A DNA stretch of 64,000 nucleotides from Hsuehochloa calcarea (lineage: Eukaryota; Streptophyta; Magnoliopsida; Poales; Poaceae): assembly GCA_036346395.1 (NCBI GenBank), contig CM070602.1, forward strand, positions 22,081,098 to 22,145,097, read 5' to 3'. Each line of letters begins with the position of its first letter. Position 1 is the stretch's first letter. The notes under the pieces are model-generated. The model saw only the letters and a program-made list of their open reading frames with translations, was not told the origin of the DNA and made no database searches. Below are positions 1 through 11,839 of the stretch, one piece after another. Position numbers and translations under genes: made by a program.

Positions 1-2905
1 AATCGATCGGGTAGCGCAACCTAGTTCTCCACGCATCCTTGAAGTAGACCTTGTTGATCGACTATTCTTCCACTTCGTTGTTTGTTTATAGCAAGTATGA
101 GTACACACCGCACTCAGCAAGTCATACAATGTAATGCAATTATACATGATGGCTTATTCCAAAGGAATGGCTTCGTGGTTATTTTGCGTAAATGCAACAT
201 TTGCAATTGAATACGTATAATAGATTGAAACGTAATTGAAAAACAAATAAAGGCTATTAATTTAACATTTCATTTCACAAAGGACACACAATCTAATCCA
301 AGCATATTCACACAAAGAAGACAAGTTACTCCCACACAACCTGAATTCTTCCCATTTGTTTTATGAAAATCTACCCTCGTGTGAAATTCCAGCATATCCA
401 TATCCGAGGACGTGGCTATTCTAATAGATTGGTTTAAACACTCGCAGAAGTTTGTACACTTTACCCACACGATGAAACCAACCTGATCCGGTGTTGATCA
501 CAACAAAACCTTTCGAGACTTCATCTCAAGCAATGACACTCCCGATGTGCTTTCCTCGCGGCCAACCTATACACACAGCTGGCTTGGTTACGACACACAT
601 CGTTGTGACGTGGATGCAATAACCGTCCCCGCGATGTGACATATCACACCTCCACCCATCACACGGCTTTAAATACAACTCGAGTTGTCAATGTCAAGAT
701 TCCATAACTTACTAAGTTAGGCCCACCCATACTAGGCATGTGGTCGTGACAAGAAGGCCCAGCTCAATGGCGCACAAAGTTAAGTCCTTAATTGACCAAG
801 GCAAGCGACTTCCAGCTTTTCCCAAATCACAAAGTTTAAAGCACACACCCACCAATCACACAGATCCACCACTTGCCTCGCCTAAATCTTTTCCCACCTC
901 GTTGATTAAGTGCAACACATGCCATCACGAGTAACAAAGACACAAGACACACAAGCTTTCATCACACAGCCCATAATCACTTAGTCAAGTTTATAATTGC
1001 AACTCACATGAAATGATGACTCGTGGCATGGCTAACAACCTACTCGTGATCTAACCAACCCACGCTGGTGCTACGATAATACCAACTAATAATGAACCAA
1101 CCTAGGGTGACAAAAGATCATGGCATACAATAGACAATGTGGATATAAATAAATTGGATTAATAATTATCCCAAAAGCATTTAAATAAATACTTGAAATA
1201 GAATGCATTACATTGAAACAAAGTATTTTGAAAACTGTGGTTCAATATGATCAAAGGTATAACTTGCTTGCTATAGCAATGATGGTCTTTATTTATCTTC
1301 AATCTTCTACTTCTTGATCTTCACTCCTTCGTGATGATTCTAGTAGTTCAACGCCTAACGATAAAGAAAATGCAAAAACAAACTAAATTCAAAAGACAAA
1401 TCAAATAAACTCCTAATTGAAATGGAATGGTACTGAAAGATAGATATTGAATTTAGATGAATGACATGTGGGTCATCGGTCTATGGACCAAGTCCACTTT
1501 AAATATGCTAGTCCACTGGTGGACCAAGCTCATGGAGGAGGGTTGACTATAGGTTGACTAACACCAAAGCAGGACCCGCATGTAAGAGAGATAAACAATT
1601 AGGGTTTTAATTGAGTGGTGACATGTGGGTCCACGGTAAGTGAGAGGACTATATTTGACATATAGGAACCACACATCGTAAAGAAAGACCGAGAGAAATC
1701 AACTAAGAATAGAGACGAGATCAACAAAAGGCTACGGTTGTCGGAGAATAAACAAAAACAGATTGCTCCCATGGCTGGTTTGTCTTGATGCACATTAGCT
1801 AGAGATGGCAAAGCAAAGGATAGTGGATAGAGAAAATAGAGATCAGAGGTTGGAAAATAATTAGAGGAGCAAGGAACGAACACATGTACTGTAGCGTAGA
1901 CATGAACATGGACGAGGCGAGGAGCTACCGTGGCCGTTCTTGAGGAAAGGAGGTGGGACTTGGTGCTGCAAGGATTAGAGAAAGATAATAGACAGAGAGA
2001 ATGAAACAAACATTGCCAAAGCAACTAGAACAGAACTCATCACAGTAGCAGATCGGTTTTACCGAACGGGATGGCCGGCGAATGGTGGTGACACGACGGC
2101 GGTGAAGGGGCAAAACGGAAAGGAAACGATGAGCCGGACGCGATGGTGCGGTCGGATTTTGGAAATACTCACCGAGGAAGCAGAATACGCGAAGAATACG
2201 GTTGGGATAAAGCGGACGATGAAATCTCGGTGAGCTTTGGGCAAAGGGGCTGGTACCATGTCGTAGAGCACGACGACGCGAATCCAACGCCACAGACGGT
2301 TCGGCCGGCGGACGTCGGACGGAGGAGAAACTCGCTGGAGAAGGCCTTTGGGACGAACTCCGTATTCCGCGAACTACGACGAACACGGATCGATTCGGAC
2401 AAACCAAATCAGAGGATTTGAAGAGAACGTCAAGACGGACGCGTGGGCGCAGACGGCTCGCATTTATATGCACCGAGCGAAAAGATATTGAGATGTGAAG
2501 TTTGAATTGGAAGCGGAGCGAAACCGACTTCGGCAGTTCGGCTGGATCCCGACGCTCGGCTGGAATTTTGTGTGAACAGTAATTGCATGGTACTGTTCAC
2601 ATGGGGAGGAGAGAGAAAATCCAGAATTTTCGGATTTAAATAAACAGCACACAAATCAAGGAGAGCAAATAAAATAGGAAACAAATTCAGAAAAATCTCC
2701 GAAAATACCAGAAAATTCCTGGGAATACAAGGAAGCCAAATAAAATAGATTTTTATTTAATTAATTTTTAGATTAGTCAAATTAAATATTTTTAATTTAG
2801 AAAAATTCTAATTAAGCTTTATTAATTCAAATAAAATTGGTGAAATTTTTCAGGGACCTAAACTACTCAAAAGATTTTTTAAAAGCTAAATTTTCGGACG
2901 TTACA
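1..2905 (-). mobile_element. Ty3/gypsy-type LTR, left end outside window
   Basis: Read on the minus strand the block starts TGTAACGTCCG at 2905, the usual start of long grass gypsy LTRs. It continues through an AT-rich stretch, a TATA box near 2465, a GC-rich leader-like part (about 1930-2450) and a terminal part with the 'TTGCTGAGTGCGGTG' type motif (about 95-115) seen near the ends of such LTRs. The five bases after 2905 are CATAT. I found no CATAT followed by TG upstream, so the other end is probably before base 1. Several minus-strand open frames of up to 182 codons lie inside, but they match no family I know and are treated as non-coding LTR. The family call rests on LTR style, not on a coding match. 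Confidence 0.6.
2462..2469 (-). promoter_or_regulatory. Putative TATA box of the LTR promoter
   Basis: The minus strand reads GCATATAAATGCGAG. It precedes a GC-rich, leader-like stretch and lies inside the LTR at a position expected for the U3/R border. No transcript evidence is available. Confidence 0.4.
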
Positions 2906-3161
2906 CATATGGATGGGCTTCACTGAAGTTATTCGTTACGTTCCGCTACAGCTTTATTGAGCTATTTGTCTTCTGAGACATTAATTGTAAGCTTTGACCT
3001 TAAGGTCTTTACTCTGATAATTATTGTTATTTGTCTATTTATTAGTCATCTTTGCATATGGAAATGATATTTCATCGATGTTCCCACTGTGTGCACTAGC
3101 ATGATCCTAGACTAGTGTAGTTTACATAGAGGGTCCGGATTTGCATATTTGGGTCCCGACA
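2906..3161 (+). mobile_element. 3' part of a gypsy 5' LTR
   Basis: This sequence resumes an LTR interrupted by the minus-strand LTR at 1-2905. It ends in CCCGACA immediately before a primer-binding site. Together with the decayed gag and pol downstream it is the end of the 5' LTR of a plus-strand gypsy element. The 5' part of this LTR is not in the window. Confidence 0.6.
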
Positions 3162-3165
3162 GAGG

Positions 3166-3178
3166 TGGTATCAGAGCC
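3166..3178 (+). other. tRNA-iMet primer-binding site (gypsy)
   Basis: TGGTATCAGAGCC, the standard plant LTR-retrotransposon site complementary to the 3' end of initiator methionine tRNA, lies four bases after the LTR end. Confidence 0.85.
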
Positions 3179-3882
3179 ATATCGACTGTAGGTCGTGATC
3201 TTAGTTAGAATGGCCGTGTTTAAGGTAGACTTCAAAACTTATTTTACAAATGGAAAATCTTAATGATGTGCTATTCTCATCTTGTCTAGCTTCTATACTC
3301 TTCCACTCTAATCATTTCTCATCTATATTCTTCATCACCATTTTGAGTATTAAATTGGACTTTCTTTCCTCATAACTTTCATAGTTGTCGTTATCGATGC
3401 CAAATATCTTAGTGGATGCCCAAGAGCTGTTTTGAGCAACTCTTTGAAGACAATGCAACCAACAACAACGCGTCGATATCTCCCCATGTGTTCAAGACAA
3501 GTTCGTCGCAAGAATTGAATACCAAGAAGTTGTACGTTGCCCCTGTCTTTCTCCAAGATTCGCCTGCAAAGATCGCAAGTAGTCAACGTTTGATGAAGAC
3601 CGTGACCAGTTCGAGTTTTCTTCAGACCAGCCATATAGGATAAATCAGTGTGGTTCCTCCCGTGTGTTGAGCCAAGTCACCCAGTTAAGTTAGAGTTTAA
3701 TCGACTAGACGATTAGATTGTTGTTTTCCTTCTTCTGTGTGTAGTTTGCTTGTGAGTTTTATGCTTCTTAATAGCTTTCCGGCTATTTGTGTGTTCCTTG
3801 GGTTATGCCTGCTCCCTTCGTAGATTGTCTTCCCTTACCTTGTGCTTTTCCCTCTCATCTTTTAAGCCTTGTCAGCCAGCAG

Positions 3883-4850
3883 ATGAAGAACCCTAGTGAA
3901 GCCAACTTTGTCAGTAATCTTGAGACGATGCAGTGTCACTCAAATCTGTCAATCTTAGTGGGCGGTTATCGATGCAGAGTAGCGAGATCCAGTCATGATA
4001 CAATTTTGGCAGCTCAGACTCAACTCATGAACGCGATGATGCAAAACATGAACAACATGATGACCCAACAAAATCAGACCGTCGCTACCTTTGCCAATTT
4101 GTTGAATCAGAATAATCAAGCAAGCTGCTATTCCATCACCAGTCTCAGTACCAAAGCAGACGTTAACCAGCAACTATCTCCAGTGCCAGTAGTGACACAT
4201 AAGAGCCTGAACCAGTCTTTTGTCACCCAGAATCAGCTCATGCCAGCGACGATGCAACCATTAGACAATAGTAACTTTTGCAAGGATGCACAACCCGTTG
4301 CCATCCCAACGGCACAACCTCAGTTAAAGTTTGTGAAGTTCATAATGACCAAACTGCCTATCTTTGAAGGATTAGTCAAGCTCAAGGATGTAGAATCTTG
4401 GATTCACACCATAGAAGAAAAGCTACCTATTGTGCAATGCAACAATAATAAGAAAGTTTTCTATGCAGCTCACCAACTGGAAGGAGTTGCATTAGATTGG
4501 TGAAAAAAAACTTTTGCGTCGCCCATCAGGACAAGCAGACCATCATTTGGTTAGAGTTCGCCACAGCCATGGTCAGTGTCGAGATATGTCAACTGAAGGA
4601 TCATAAAAGTAGAATGTTGACTTTAGTAACCAACCTCGAAAGAGCAGCAAGTCGTTATCACCAGTTGAGTGTCTTGAGTGTGGTAAGCAAGACCACTGTG
4701 CCAAGAGACACCCTACAAAGCGACAAGCTTCAACCCTCAAGGAAGATAGTCGTTCTGCCATAGCCCTGTCAGAAAAGTCGCAAGGTTCAACACGTTTATG
4801 CTACAACTATCGTGGAAAAGATCACCACATCAGCCAGTATCCTCAGAATA
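3883..4850 (+). pseudogene. Decayed Ty3/gypsy gag (capsid and nucleocapsid)
   Basis: The frame opening at 3883 encodes a Gln/Asn/Met-rich N-terminal part. It is followed at about 4330-4500 by a recognisable gypsy gag capsid segment (LPIFEG..., ...ESWIHTIEEKL..., ...AAHQLEGVALDW). That frame stops at 4501, where family members continue with Trp-Asp. Shifted frames then show two damaged CCHC zinc knuckles, around 4675-4705 (CGKQDHCAK) and 4800-4845 (CYNYRGKDHHIS, last Cys lost). The gag protein normally packages the element RNA. This copy has at least one stop and frameshifts, so it cannot make a full product. Confidence 0.7.
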
Positions 4851-5960
4851 ACTAGCCACTCACTCCAGATGCCAGAATGTGAAAAGTCGCTTCAGTCAAG
4901 ATTGTAACGCCCAGAGCAAGTGGTAAAACAGTAGGACCAGTTTGTCCAAAGAAGCAGTCGAAGAAGAGAAGTTTGTGCAATGATGTCATCAAGAAAGCCT
5001 AGATTGATGATACCAGATTATGCAGTTGTCATTGTAAGTGATCTATGCAGCATGCACCCAGATAAGAATTTAAGTTTTTCTTTGACTTGGTACCCAAGAT
5101 CAGTCAATTCCAGAAGGATTTACATCAGAGATAATATGTGGCAAAAGTTGCCAATGAGTTTCCAGAAACGATACCGTAGAGCAGAAGACTTTCTCAGACA
5201 AAGGCAATGTTAAATCAAATTCGCCAGCTTGGCAAGCACCAATGTTGATTGTAAAGTAAATTGTTAGCACAAGGATATGCAAGAATTTCAGTTTATTCAA
5301 GCGCTAATCCTCAGAACCTCAGAATCAGCCTGTTTGAGTTCTAAGAGAGAACTGCAGTTTCTCCAAGATCATCCATGAACTGGACAGTGTCAATTGAATA
5401 CTAGTGAGACAATCGTTTTGAGACAGTGTCAGCAGAAGATCTACAAGACAATCATTTCAAGATAGTCAAGACCCTCATCGTTGTAAAAGAACAAGTTCAC
5501 CAGATCAATTTCAGAAATAATCGATCACTTCTCCAGTGTTCATACTACCAGCTACCTAAAAGAAACTTTGTACCTTTGTCGCGGAACATCCAAGAATTTG
5601 TGTGTTAAGAAGTTTCGCCAACACTTCCTAACAGCTAAAGTTTCAAGCAGTGAATTATTCTAGTCACAATTCGAAGTTGCTACCAGTTTTATTGGATTAA
5701 GAACCATGAGGTTGGAGTCTGTTCCCTCAGTCCAGATCAGTATAGTGGCAGATGCTTTGAGTCAAAAGAGCTACCGCAAGAACTTATTGATCAAGCGAAG
5801 AGTTAGATAAAGTTACCTGTGAAACCCAGAAGCCGAATCTTGAGTCAGTTGCAAGAGACTATTTGTTGAACCCCAGAAGTTAAACCGATGCTAGAAAAAT
5901 TCAGTGTTGACAAGAAAGTAAGATGTTAGTTTTATCAATGGAATCAGTCCTCACTTGAAG
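4851..5960 (+). pseudogene. Gypsy pol remnant
   Basis: No continuous frame remains. The clearest landmark is a segment at about 5740-5775 reading VADALSQKSY, which matches the conserved end of the gypsy RNase H domain (VADALSRKS). A weaker match near 5960 (KVEHENLLKA) resembles the start of the integrase region (KAEHQRPAGLL). Protease and most of the reverse transcriptase cannot be recognised. The length is far below the roughly 3 kb of an intact pol, so large deletions are implied. Confidence 0.5.
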
Positions 5961-5964
5961 TAAA

Positions 5965-6428
5965 GTAGAGCATGAGAACCTGCTGAAGGCGAACCAAATG
6001 ATCCATGAATCGATGAGCCTCTCTACATATGTGTATCTGATGTGAAGATATGCAAAGTGCACACATATTTGAATATTGTTGATACGTTGACAAAGTCTCC
6101 CCCGCAACCTAAGCATGAGGCACACACAAGAGCAATGGGTATAAGATATCTATATGATTGACTCTAGTGCAAGTTCGACTAGGTATGGACTAGTCGTATA
6201 GTGATATGATCAAATCCAGGACTAGTCATATAGAGATACGACCAGATCCAGGACTAGTCATATAGTGATACGACCATATCCAAAACTAGTCATATAGTGA
6301 TACGACCATTACCAGACTAGTCGTATGGAGATACGAGCTAATCGTAGGCTGGTCGAACATGACCAGGTTCACACAAGAGCTATGGGTATTCGATACCTAT
6401 TTGATTGACTCTAGTGCAAGTAGAAGAC
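5965..6428 (+). pseudogene. 3' end of copia pol, with inserted repeat cassette
   Basis: About 6060-6125 matches the end of the grass copia polyprotein (KSPPQPKHEAHTRAMGIRYLYD). The same segment ends the complete copia copy at 47250-47320. The left junction, about 5960-5975, fuses it to the gypsy pol remnant. The final part (about 6125-6172) is repeated at 6362-6415, and the repeat cassette 6173-6358 lies between the two copies. The 3' end (GCAAGTAGAAGAC) is a damaged polypurine tract adjoining the LTR. Confidence 0.65.
6173..6358 (+). repeat. Hairpin-unit cassette, 5 units
   Basis: Five units of about 31 bp start with GACTAGTC and carry the core GTCGTAT...ATACGAC or close variants. The cassette starts GTTCGACTA and ends TGGTCGAAC, near-perfect inverted ends. 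The last unit differs from the others and matches a stretch of the copia LTR. Confidence 0.85.
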
Positions 6429-7194
6429 TGTTGGTGATATACCCTAGAGGCAATCATAGAGATGGCTATATCACGTCTATGTTTATGAGTTATTGAATAA
6501 GTGTTATTCTATTCCTTGAATGAATCATTTGTTATAAAGATGAACAAGTAAGTGACTTGTTGGTGAAGCTCTTTTAACTTATATGATGTCGTTCTAAATG
6601 TATCCTTGGTCGTATGTCACTAGTCGGAACACCAGTGATCCTATCAACCAGCACATGTATTGATTGATGACCATGTTTCCCAGTCATGGATATAGGGATA
6701 TCGAATAAATAATGTGAACCCATGTTAGAGAACATGGTGTTGGATTGACCCACCTTGAGACACTTCTGAGATTGTTATGATTTCATGTGTCATCAGTTGG
6801 TCTCAAGCAATGATGATGTGTAATCCTTAGACTGATATCAACATATTTTTCTACATGTGTAAGAGTACACTTTGGGCTGCTAAACGCTACTCCATAACTG
6901 GGTAGTTATAAAGGTATCTTTCAGGTATGCCATGAAACATGCGGATGAATGTGACTATTTAGATATGGGATTTGCCCCTCCTAATATAACAGGAGAGATA
7001 TCTCTGGGCCCCTCGATGTCGTCGGATAAAGAAAGTGCATGACCATGCCACTAGTAGTCGAAGAGTTCGACCACATGATGTTATCCGACACTTGATCGAG
7101 AAAGTATTGAATAGTCCATGGATGACATGATATCTCACCTGGAGTCCAACCAGATATCGTGAAGCAAAGGAAGAATACACGAGTTGGTCATTCA

Positions 7195-7253
7195 GTTCGA
7201 TCAAATACGGACTAGTCGTATGGAGATACGAGCTGGTCATAGGCTAGCCAAAC
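7195..7253. repeat. 59-bp imperfect palindrome in LTR
   Basis: Ends GTTCGATCA and (decayed here) AGCCAAAC. The left half pairs with the right half around GTCGTATGGAGATACGA. Further small hairpins with stem TCGTAW follow up to about 7345. The same 59-bp length is found in the other copia LTRs. Confidence 0.8.
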
Positions 7254-7583
7254 ATGATCACTATATGGTTGAAACCTGGTTGTAAGGAGTTACGAACTAG
7301 TCGAGACCGAATCTAAACTAGTCGTATAGAGATACGAGTTGGTCGTTAGTGATAAGGACTGGGTCGTAGATCATATTGCATTAAGGTTCGTCCAATATAA
7401 TTTGTGTGTATTTGGGAATCGTTATGTCCTGCTAGTAGCCGCTGACGACTCATGATTGAAAAGGAGTTTCCGAGTCACAACCGATTACGTATGAACCTAC
7501 AAGGTCACACACTTAATGGGTTGGAACAAACTAGTGCGAATACGATTTGTCAAACGCGTTCAGATAGGATCCGTCACAGGCAC

Positions 7584-7590
7584 TATATAA
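7584..7590 (+). promoter_or_regulatory. TATA box of copia LTR
   Basis: CACTATATAACGAGATGC. The same motif (CACTATATAAGGAGATGC type) is kept in all four related LTRs, about 330 bp after the 59-bp palindrome. Confidence 0.6.
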
Positions 7591-8029
7591 CGAGATGCTT
7601 GAGGCTATGGGAAGACACTGGTAACAGAGGAGACACACGACAAGAGTTAACGTGAGTTGCTCCAAACTATAGACACCACCTTCTTGAGAGAGCCTTCCCC
7701 GTGCGACTTGGTGCTAGCACACTGTCGTACGATTGTTCCTTCTCTGGACGTGTGGATACTGTAGAGGCGCTACTGCGGTTGCTATTGCACTTGAGGACGA
7801 TCCACGACCTTGGCGAGGAACTGATTGGTTGCTCGAGGAGACGATCAACTGTGACTACGTTGGACGATCGACTACGACCAGTACATCAACACGCTCTTTG
7901 TTGGACCAGGCTACTCCAACTCTTCTTCTGCTGCACTACGCATCTGGTGGTAACGATTTATGATCTCTTGCTTGCATGGCATCCTGATTTTTGAATTATC
8001 AGCTAGTGTAGCCTACCCGTATCCCAACA

Positions 8030-8640
8030 CTTAACCCAGTTGCTACTTATTTAGGTGAGGATGACTTCATGATCGATCAGATTGTTAGCACTGATTCAGG
8101 CGATGCTAACAAATAGTGTCGTTTCTAGCACCCAGTCGGTTGCCTTGGGTTATGTGGCACACCTTGTTAAACCTTTTTGGTTCATCTACATTGCCTCTGC
8201 TGCTATTTAATGTTATTATTTGAATTTAGCCAGTCAGCCGCTTTGTAATAGTTGTAAACTTGAACTACTATATTTTATGCCTTTTGATATGTCAATGTAT
8301 GAATGTTGTGTGACTGTGATTGACGTTGATGAGGGCATGTGCCTGTTGGTCACTGATCTTGGGAGACAACATGAGACACATACCTATTGTTTTTCAATTA
8401 CATTTTAACTCGTTTAATTGTGTATTCGGTTGATTGAGGAACCGGCTACCATACAACATCTGCAGAGGAGCGGTGTGCATGGTCACCAGGGCTCTAGTTT
8501 CAGCCGGGTCCTTCCACTTAGATAGAGTTAAGTTAGAATTCATTTACTTGATGCCCAAAGTTATTCCCATAAGATCGGCAAGACATTGGTCTTACAGAAA
8601 TAACCCGGGGGTCCTCACAAATTGGAAAGAGGGTCCTCGG
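8030..8640. other. Unassigned intergenic or old transposon sequence
   Basis: No gene family recognised and no clear repeat ends. Short open frames of 60-80 codons are not supported by any motif. Confidence 0.4.
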
Positions 8641-9598
8641 AGAAGAAGTGACAGCGGTGGAGGTGGTGTCGGCTAGACTTGGGGAAGATGAGGCCGGCAT
8701 CGGGTTCCAGTGGTGTAACACCGAAATTGATTGAGGGGAATGCCTTCTTGGGAGCTAGAAAGCGTCATGACGCGGACGAGGGTGGCCGGTGTTTGCCGGT
8801 GCGGTCGGAACGACGAGGGGAAGCCTTGGCGGCGTGGCCATGGCCTCGGCTTGGAGCTCGGTTTGAGCCTGGGGAAGAGAGGAATAGAGATGGGAGGTTG
8901 GGGGAAGTGGCACTGCGGCATGGGCACGGCGCAACGCAGGACATGGGCGGCGCATGGGCAAGGGAAAAACCGCAGGTGCTCCGCTGAAACCGGGGGGGGC
9001 GAAGTTGTGCTACTGGCGCGAGCAAGCGGCCGTGTGGCCATGGGAGCGAGCTTGGATAGAGTAGACGTGGCGGAGAAAGCCTGCATGCGGGACCCACTAG
9101 TTGGTGAGAAGAGGAAAAGAGAAATGAGTTTCCAGATTTTTTTCTAAAGAGACTGAGTTCTTAGGGAATTTTTAGAGATGGTAATGTAGCTCTAAAAATT
9201 ATAAAAAATTTAGGAGAGGTTCCTGACATTGTGTAGATTATTTTATAATTTTTCTATAGTTTTTTATACTTTATTTTTCTCTAAAAATGTTTCAACTTTC
9301 TATTTGTATGTATTTGTTTGGCTTGAGGAAAGTTTCAAGACATGCTTTAAGTATTTCTCATTTTATTGACAGCATCATTACACCAAGTTTGGATTTTTTA
9401 TTATCATATTTTATTTCAATTTATTTTGATCCTTAATTAGTTTTGTATTTCCATAGTTTTATTGTTAAATTTGTTTATTAGACAAAAAATCTTGTAAATA
9501 AATCCAGAAAAGCGAATGTCATGAAAAACCCATCAAAAATTTAAAAAAATTCATATTTTCATAATTTTAAAAATATACCTAAATTTTAGGATGTTACA
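8641..9598 (-). mobile_element. Minus-strand gypsy-type LTR fragment
   Basis: On the minus strand it begins TGTAACATCCTAAAATTT at 9598, an LTR-like start. An AT-rich part (9150-9598) follows, then a GC-rich leader-like part (8640-9120) with overlapping short frames on both strands. The other end is not defined and no target-site duplication was found. It resembles the layout of the LTR at 1-2905 without being the same sequence. Confidence 0.4.
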
Positions 9599-10501
9599 CG
9601 TGTCCCTTTATTTCCAGTGGGAAGAACAAAGTGGTTGTCTTTCGAGAATGTACAAGTCGACGGTTTTTTTTAAGTTTGTAGTTAAGTGGGATGGTGTCCA
9701 TCGCGTCTAGATCCAAGCCACTCGCGTAGGATCAGATGGCTGATGTTGCAGGATGCACAGGTAGCACGATAAGCCTGAGATGCACAAGATATGTTACCCA
9801 TATCTATAGCCATTGACCATCATTTGCTTGTATGCTTCTTCGATTTTTTTTTTAAAAAAGTACCTTGGGGTTTGGAGATTCTTCAATAAAGAGAGGAGGG
9901 TGTGGCGCTGCTAGACACTGTTGTTGTGTAGGAAATTCTCATTGCCCGCCCTATCTTACTGTGCAAATTACAAAAACAAATCCAATATCGTTAGAATCGC
10001 TCTTAGTTATTACTGTACCTATAATGTTTGTCCTGGAAGCATCATAAATTTCGTAATATTAGAAGCAAGTCGAACTACCGATGTTGACATGAAGTTTGTT
10101 TGTAGTACGTAGGTGCTCAGTCAGTAGTCAAAGTGCACAACTAAAGGACTGTCCGTGCAACAAACAAAAAGTAGAACTAACTAACAATGTAACGCATTTC
10201 GCTGAAAAATATGCCACTCAGGGAGAGGGGTATCTTTGAAGTAAGATCGAGTTGCTTATTTAGATCATTACTATAGAGGAGCACATGTTTCTATATGACT
10301 ACGTTTCACCAAATGAAAAAAAAAATCTATGTGTTATCTTTACTACTATAAAAGAATAACTGGATGGTGAGTAGCTATCTACCTCATCACCTCTTGAGTT
10401 GATAGGATCTTTTGTATACTACTTTTAGGTGTAGAGATAATTACTATATGCATATTAGTTTATCAAGTTTAGAACTTATATATGTTTATTTGAGATACAT
10501 T
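9599..10501. other. Unassigned sequence left of the CACTA element
   Basis: AT-rich, with a run of T and A at 9846-9858. I see no gene, RNA or clear repeat. Confidence 0.4.
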
Positions 10502-10529
10502 CGCTGCTACAGAAAGGCTATATTAGACG

Positions 10530-10850
10530 TCTCATCACAGACGGTTCTCCAGAATCCGTCAGTGTTGTAATTATCACATACAATTTTACAAGTATAACCG
10601 TCTATGTTACTAGCAATGACTATAACCGTCTGTGATACATAATTATCACAAACCGTTTTTAATAAGAACCGCCTGTGATAATGCACTGATGATTGTAAAA
10701 AAAATCGTCTGTGATAATTGCAAACGTCACAGACGGTTTTTAATCCGAACCGTCTATGATAATTCATGAACGGTTCTTAACAAGCACCGTCTGTGATAAT
10801 TGTAGACATCACACACATTTTTTAATCCGAACCGTCGGTGATGAAATGTA
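10530..10850. repeat. CACTA subterminal repeats, cluster I
   Basis: About ten copies or partial copies of ATCACAGACGG(T)TTT and its inverse AACCGTCTGTGAT. They are separated by short spacers such as TAATAAG and pair into hairpins. In En/Spm these are the transposase-binding sites. Confidence 0.8.
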
Positions 10851-11017
10851 TGTTATATGTATCTCTTAAACGCATCAATGCCGCTTCAACTCCTTGATGC
10901 GTCTCTTCATCTCACGTGCCGAGTTTATTCCTTATTTTATAAAAATGATCATCCGCCACCGAAGATGAATCCCGCGTTGCTCTACTCCCAAGCACAAACG
11001 AATATAATTTTAAAGAA

Positions 11018-11545
11018 ATGGCTCCCTACTCATCCTTGTCGTTGGCATTGATGGCCTACCTGGCCATCCTGTACGAGCACCTCTCCGATCGTACGAAGGC
11101 AGATGCTGCGAAAGAATACTGTGCCAAAAGTTTCCTCCCTCTTCCTCATGAGGTTATGTTAGGGCACGTGATGGCCACTTTCCGCCATCTTGACAACCTC
11201 CTGCGCCGTGTCTTCTGGGTGGTCTCCCTCTTCTGGCGAGCTAACCTCGCCATCGACGAGGTTCTTCAGAACGACGTTGCACGTCTCCAAGAGGCTTACC
11301 ATCGATTGGACTCCTACATCGAGGCAACAGCCGATTGGGTCTACCAAGGTGAGACACCTCGAGCAAGGGAAGAGAGCCTCTAGGCATATTTTGACTTGGT
11401 CCTTCAGTCAAAGCGTCTTTGTGCAACTCCTGAACGATCGCGTTAATGGGTGGATGTGTTTCGGGCTACCTGCACTGATCCTGAACCCTTCAATGCCAAC
11501 GAAGTCGCCAACATAGTTTTGAAGATGGAGAAAGCATGCTACTTG
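11018..11545 (+). pseudogene. Unidentified gene fragment inside the CACTA element
   Basis: An ATG at 11018 opens 121 codons of non-repetitive protein-like sequence. It contains hydrophobic and acidic helices (LFWRANLAIDEVL, RLQEAYHRLDSYIEA). After the stop at 11381-11383 the same frame continues for about 20 codons (AYFDLVLQSKRLCATPERSR). After a frameshift near 11440 there is further plausible coding (FRATCTDPEPFNANEVAN). This pattern suggests an originally longer gene, broken by one stop and one shift. I do not recognise the family. It lies between two copies of the left subterminal repeats, so it could be a captured host fragment or an old leader exon of the transposon. Confidence 0.5.
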
Positions 11546-11839
11546 GGCCACTAGAAAAACAAGATCTTTTTTATTACTTTTTAAAAATATTTTGTAAGAA
11601 GCGACTGCTCACGCTATTTAGCCATACATAAATACAAAAATGAAAAAAATCTAGTTTGGAGTTGAAGTTACTATTATATGTTAAACATGTTTACTGAATA
11701 ACGTGTTTATCTTACTGTCTTCTATGTAAACGGTCTCGATGTAACGACTGACGGTATTACTGGCCGTTGAAAAATAAGTTATACATATTTACTCCTAAGG
11801 CTAGCCCAAAAACATAATATTTTTTAGTTATAGAAGGAA

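Larger units (their letters stand above)
6429..8029 (+). mobile_element. Copia LTR (3' LTR of a truncated element)
   Basis: It starts TGTTGGTGATATACCC and ends TATCCCAACA, 1601 bp. The same LTR is found at 29250, 39107 and 47333. It follows a copia pol tail, so it is a 3' LTR whose element lost its 5' side, apparently by fusion into the gypsy remnant. Confidence 0.85.

Noticed and set aside
1925..2473. Minus-strand open frame of 182 codons
   Set aside because: GC-rich leader part of a gypsy LTR with overlapping frames on both strands and no recognised motif.
3166..3178. tRNA gene signal
   Set aside because: Only the 3' complement of initiator tRNA is present. This is a primer-binding site, as at 32452, 42325 and 62923.
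6173..6358. CRISPR-like array (regular 31-bp units)
   Set aside because: Units abut without unique spacers and the context is a plant copia element. It is a tandem hairpin repeat.
7701..7994. Overlapping 76-97 codon frames
   Set aside because: They lie in the 3' third of the copia LTR. Equivalent frames in the other LTR copies are broken differently.
8679..9147. Candidate host gene with 100-138 codon frames on both strands
   Set aside because: Sits in a minus-strand LTR-like block. Frames overlap on both strands and none shows a domain or splice structure.
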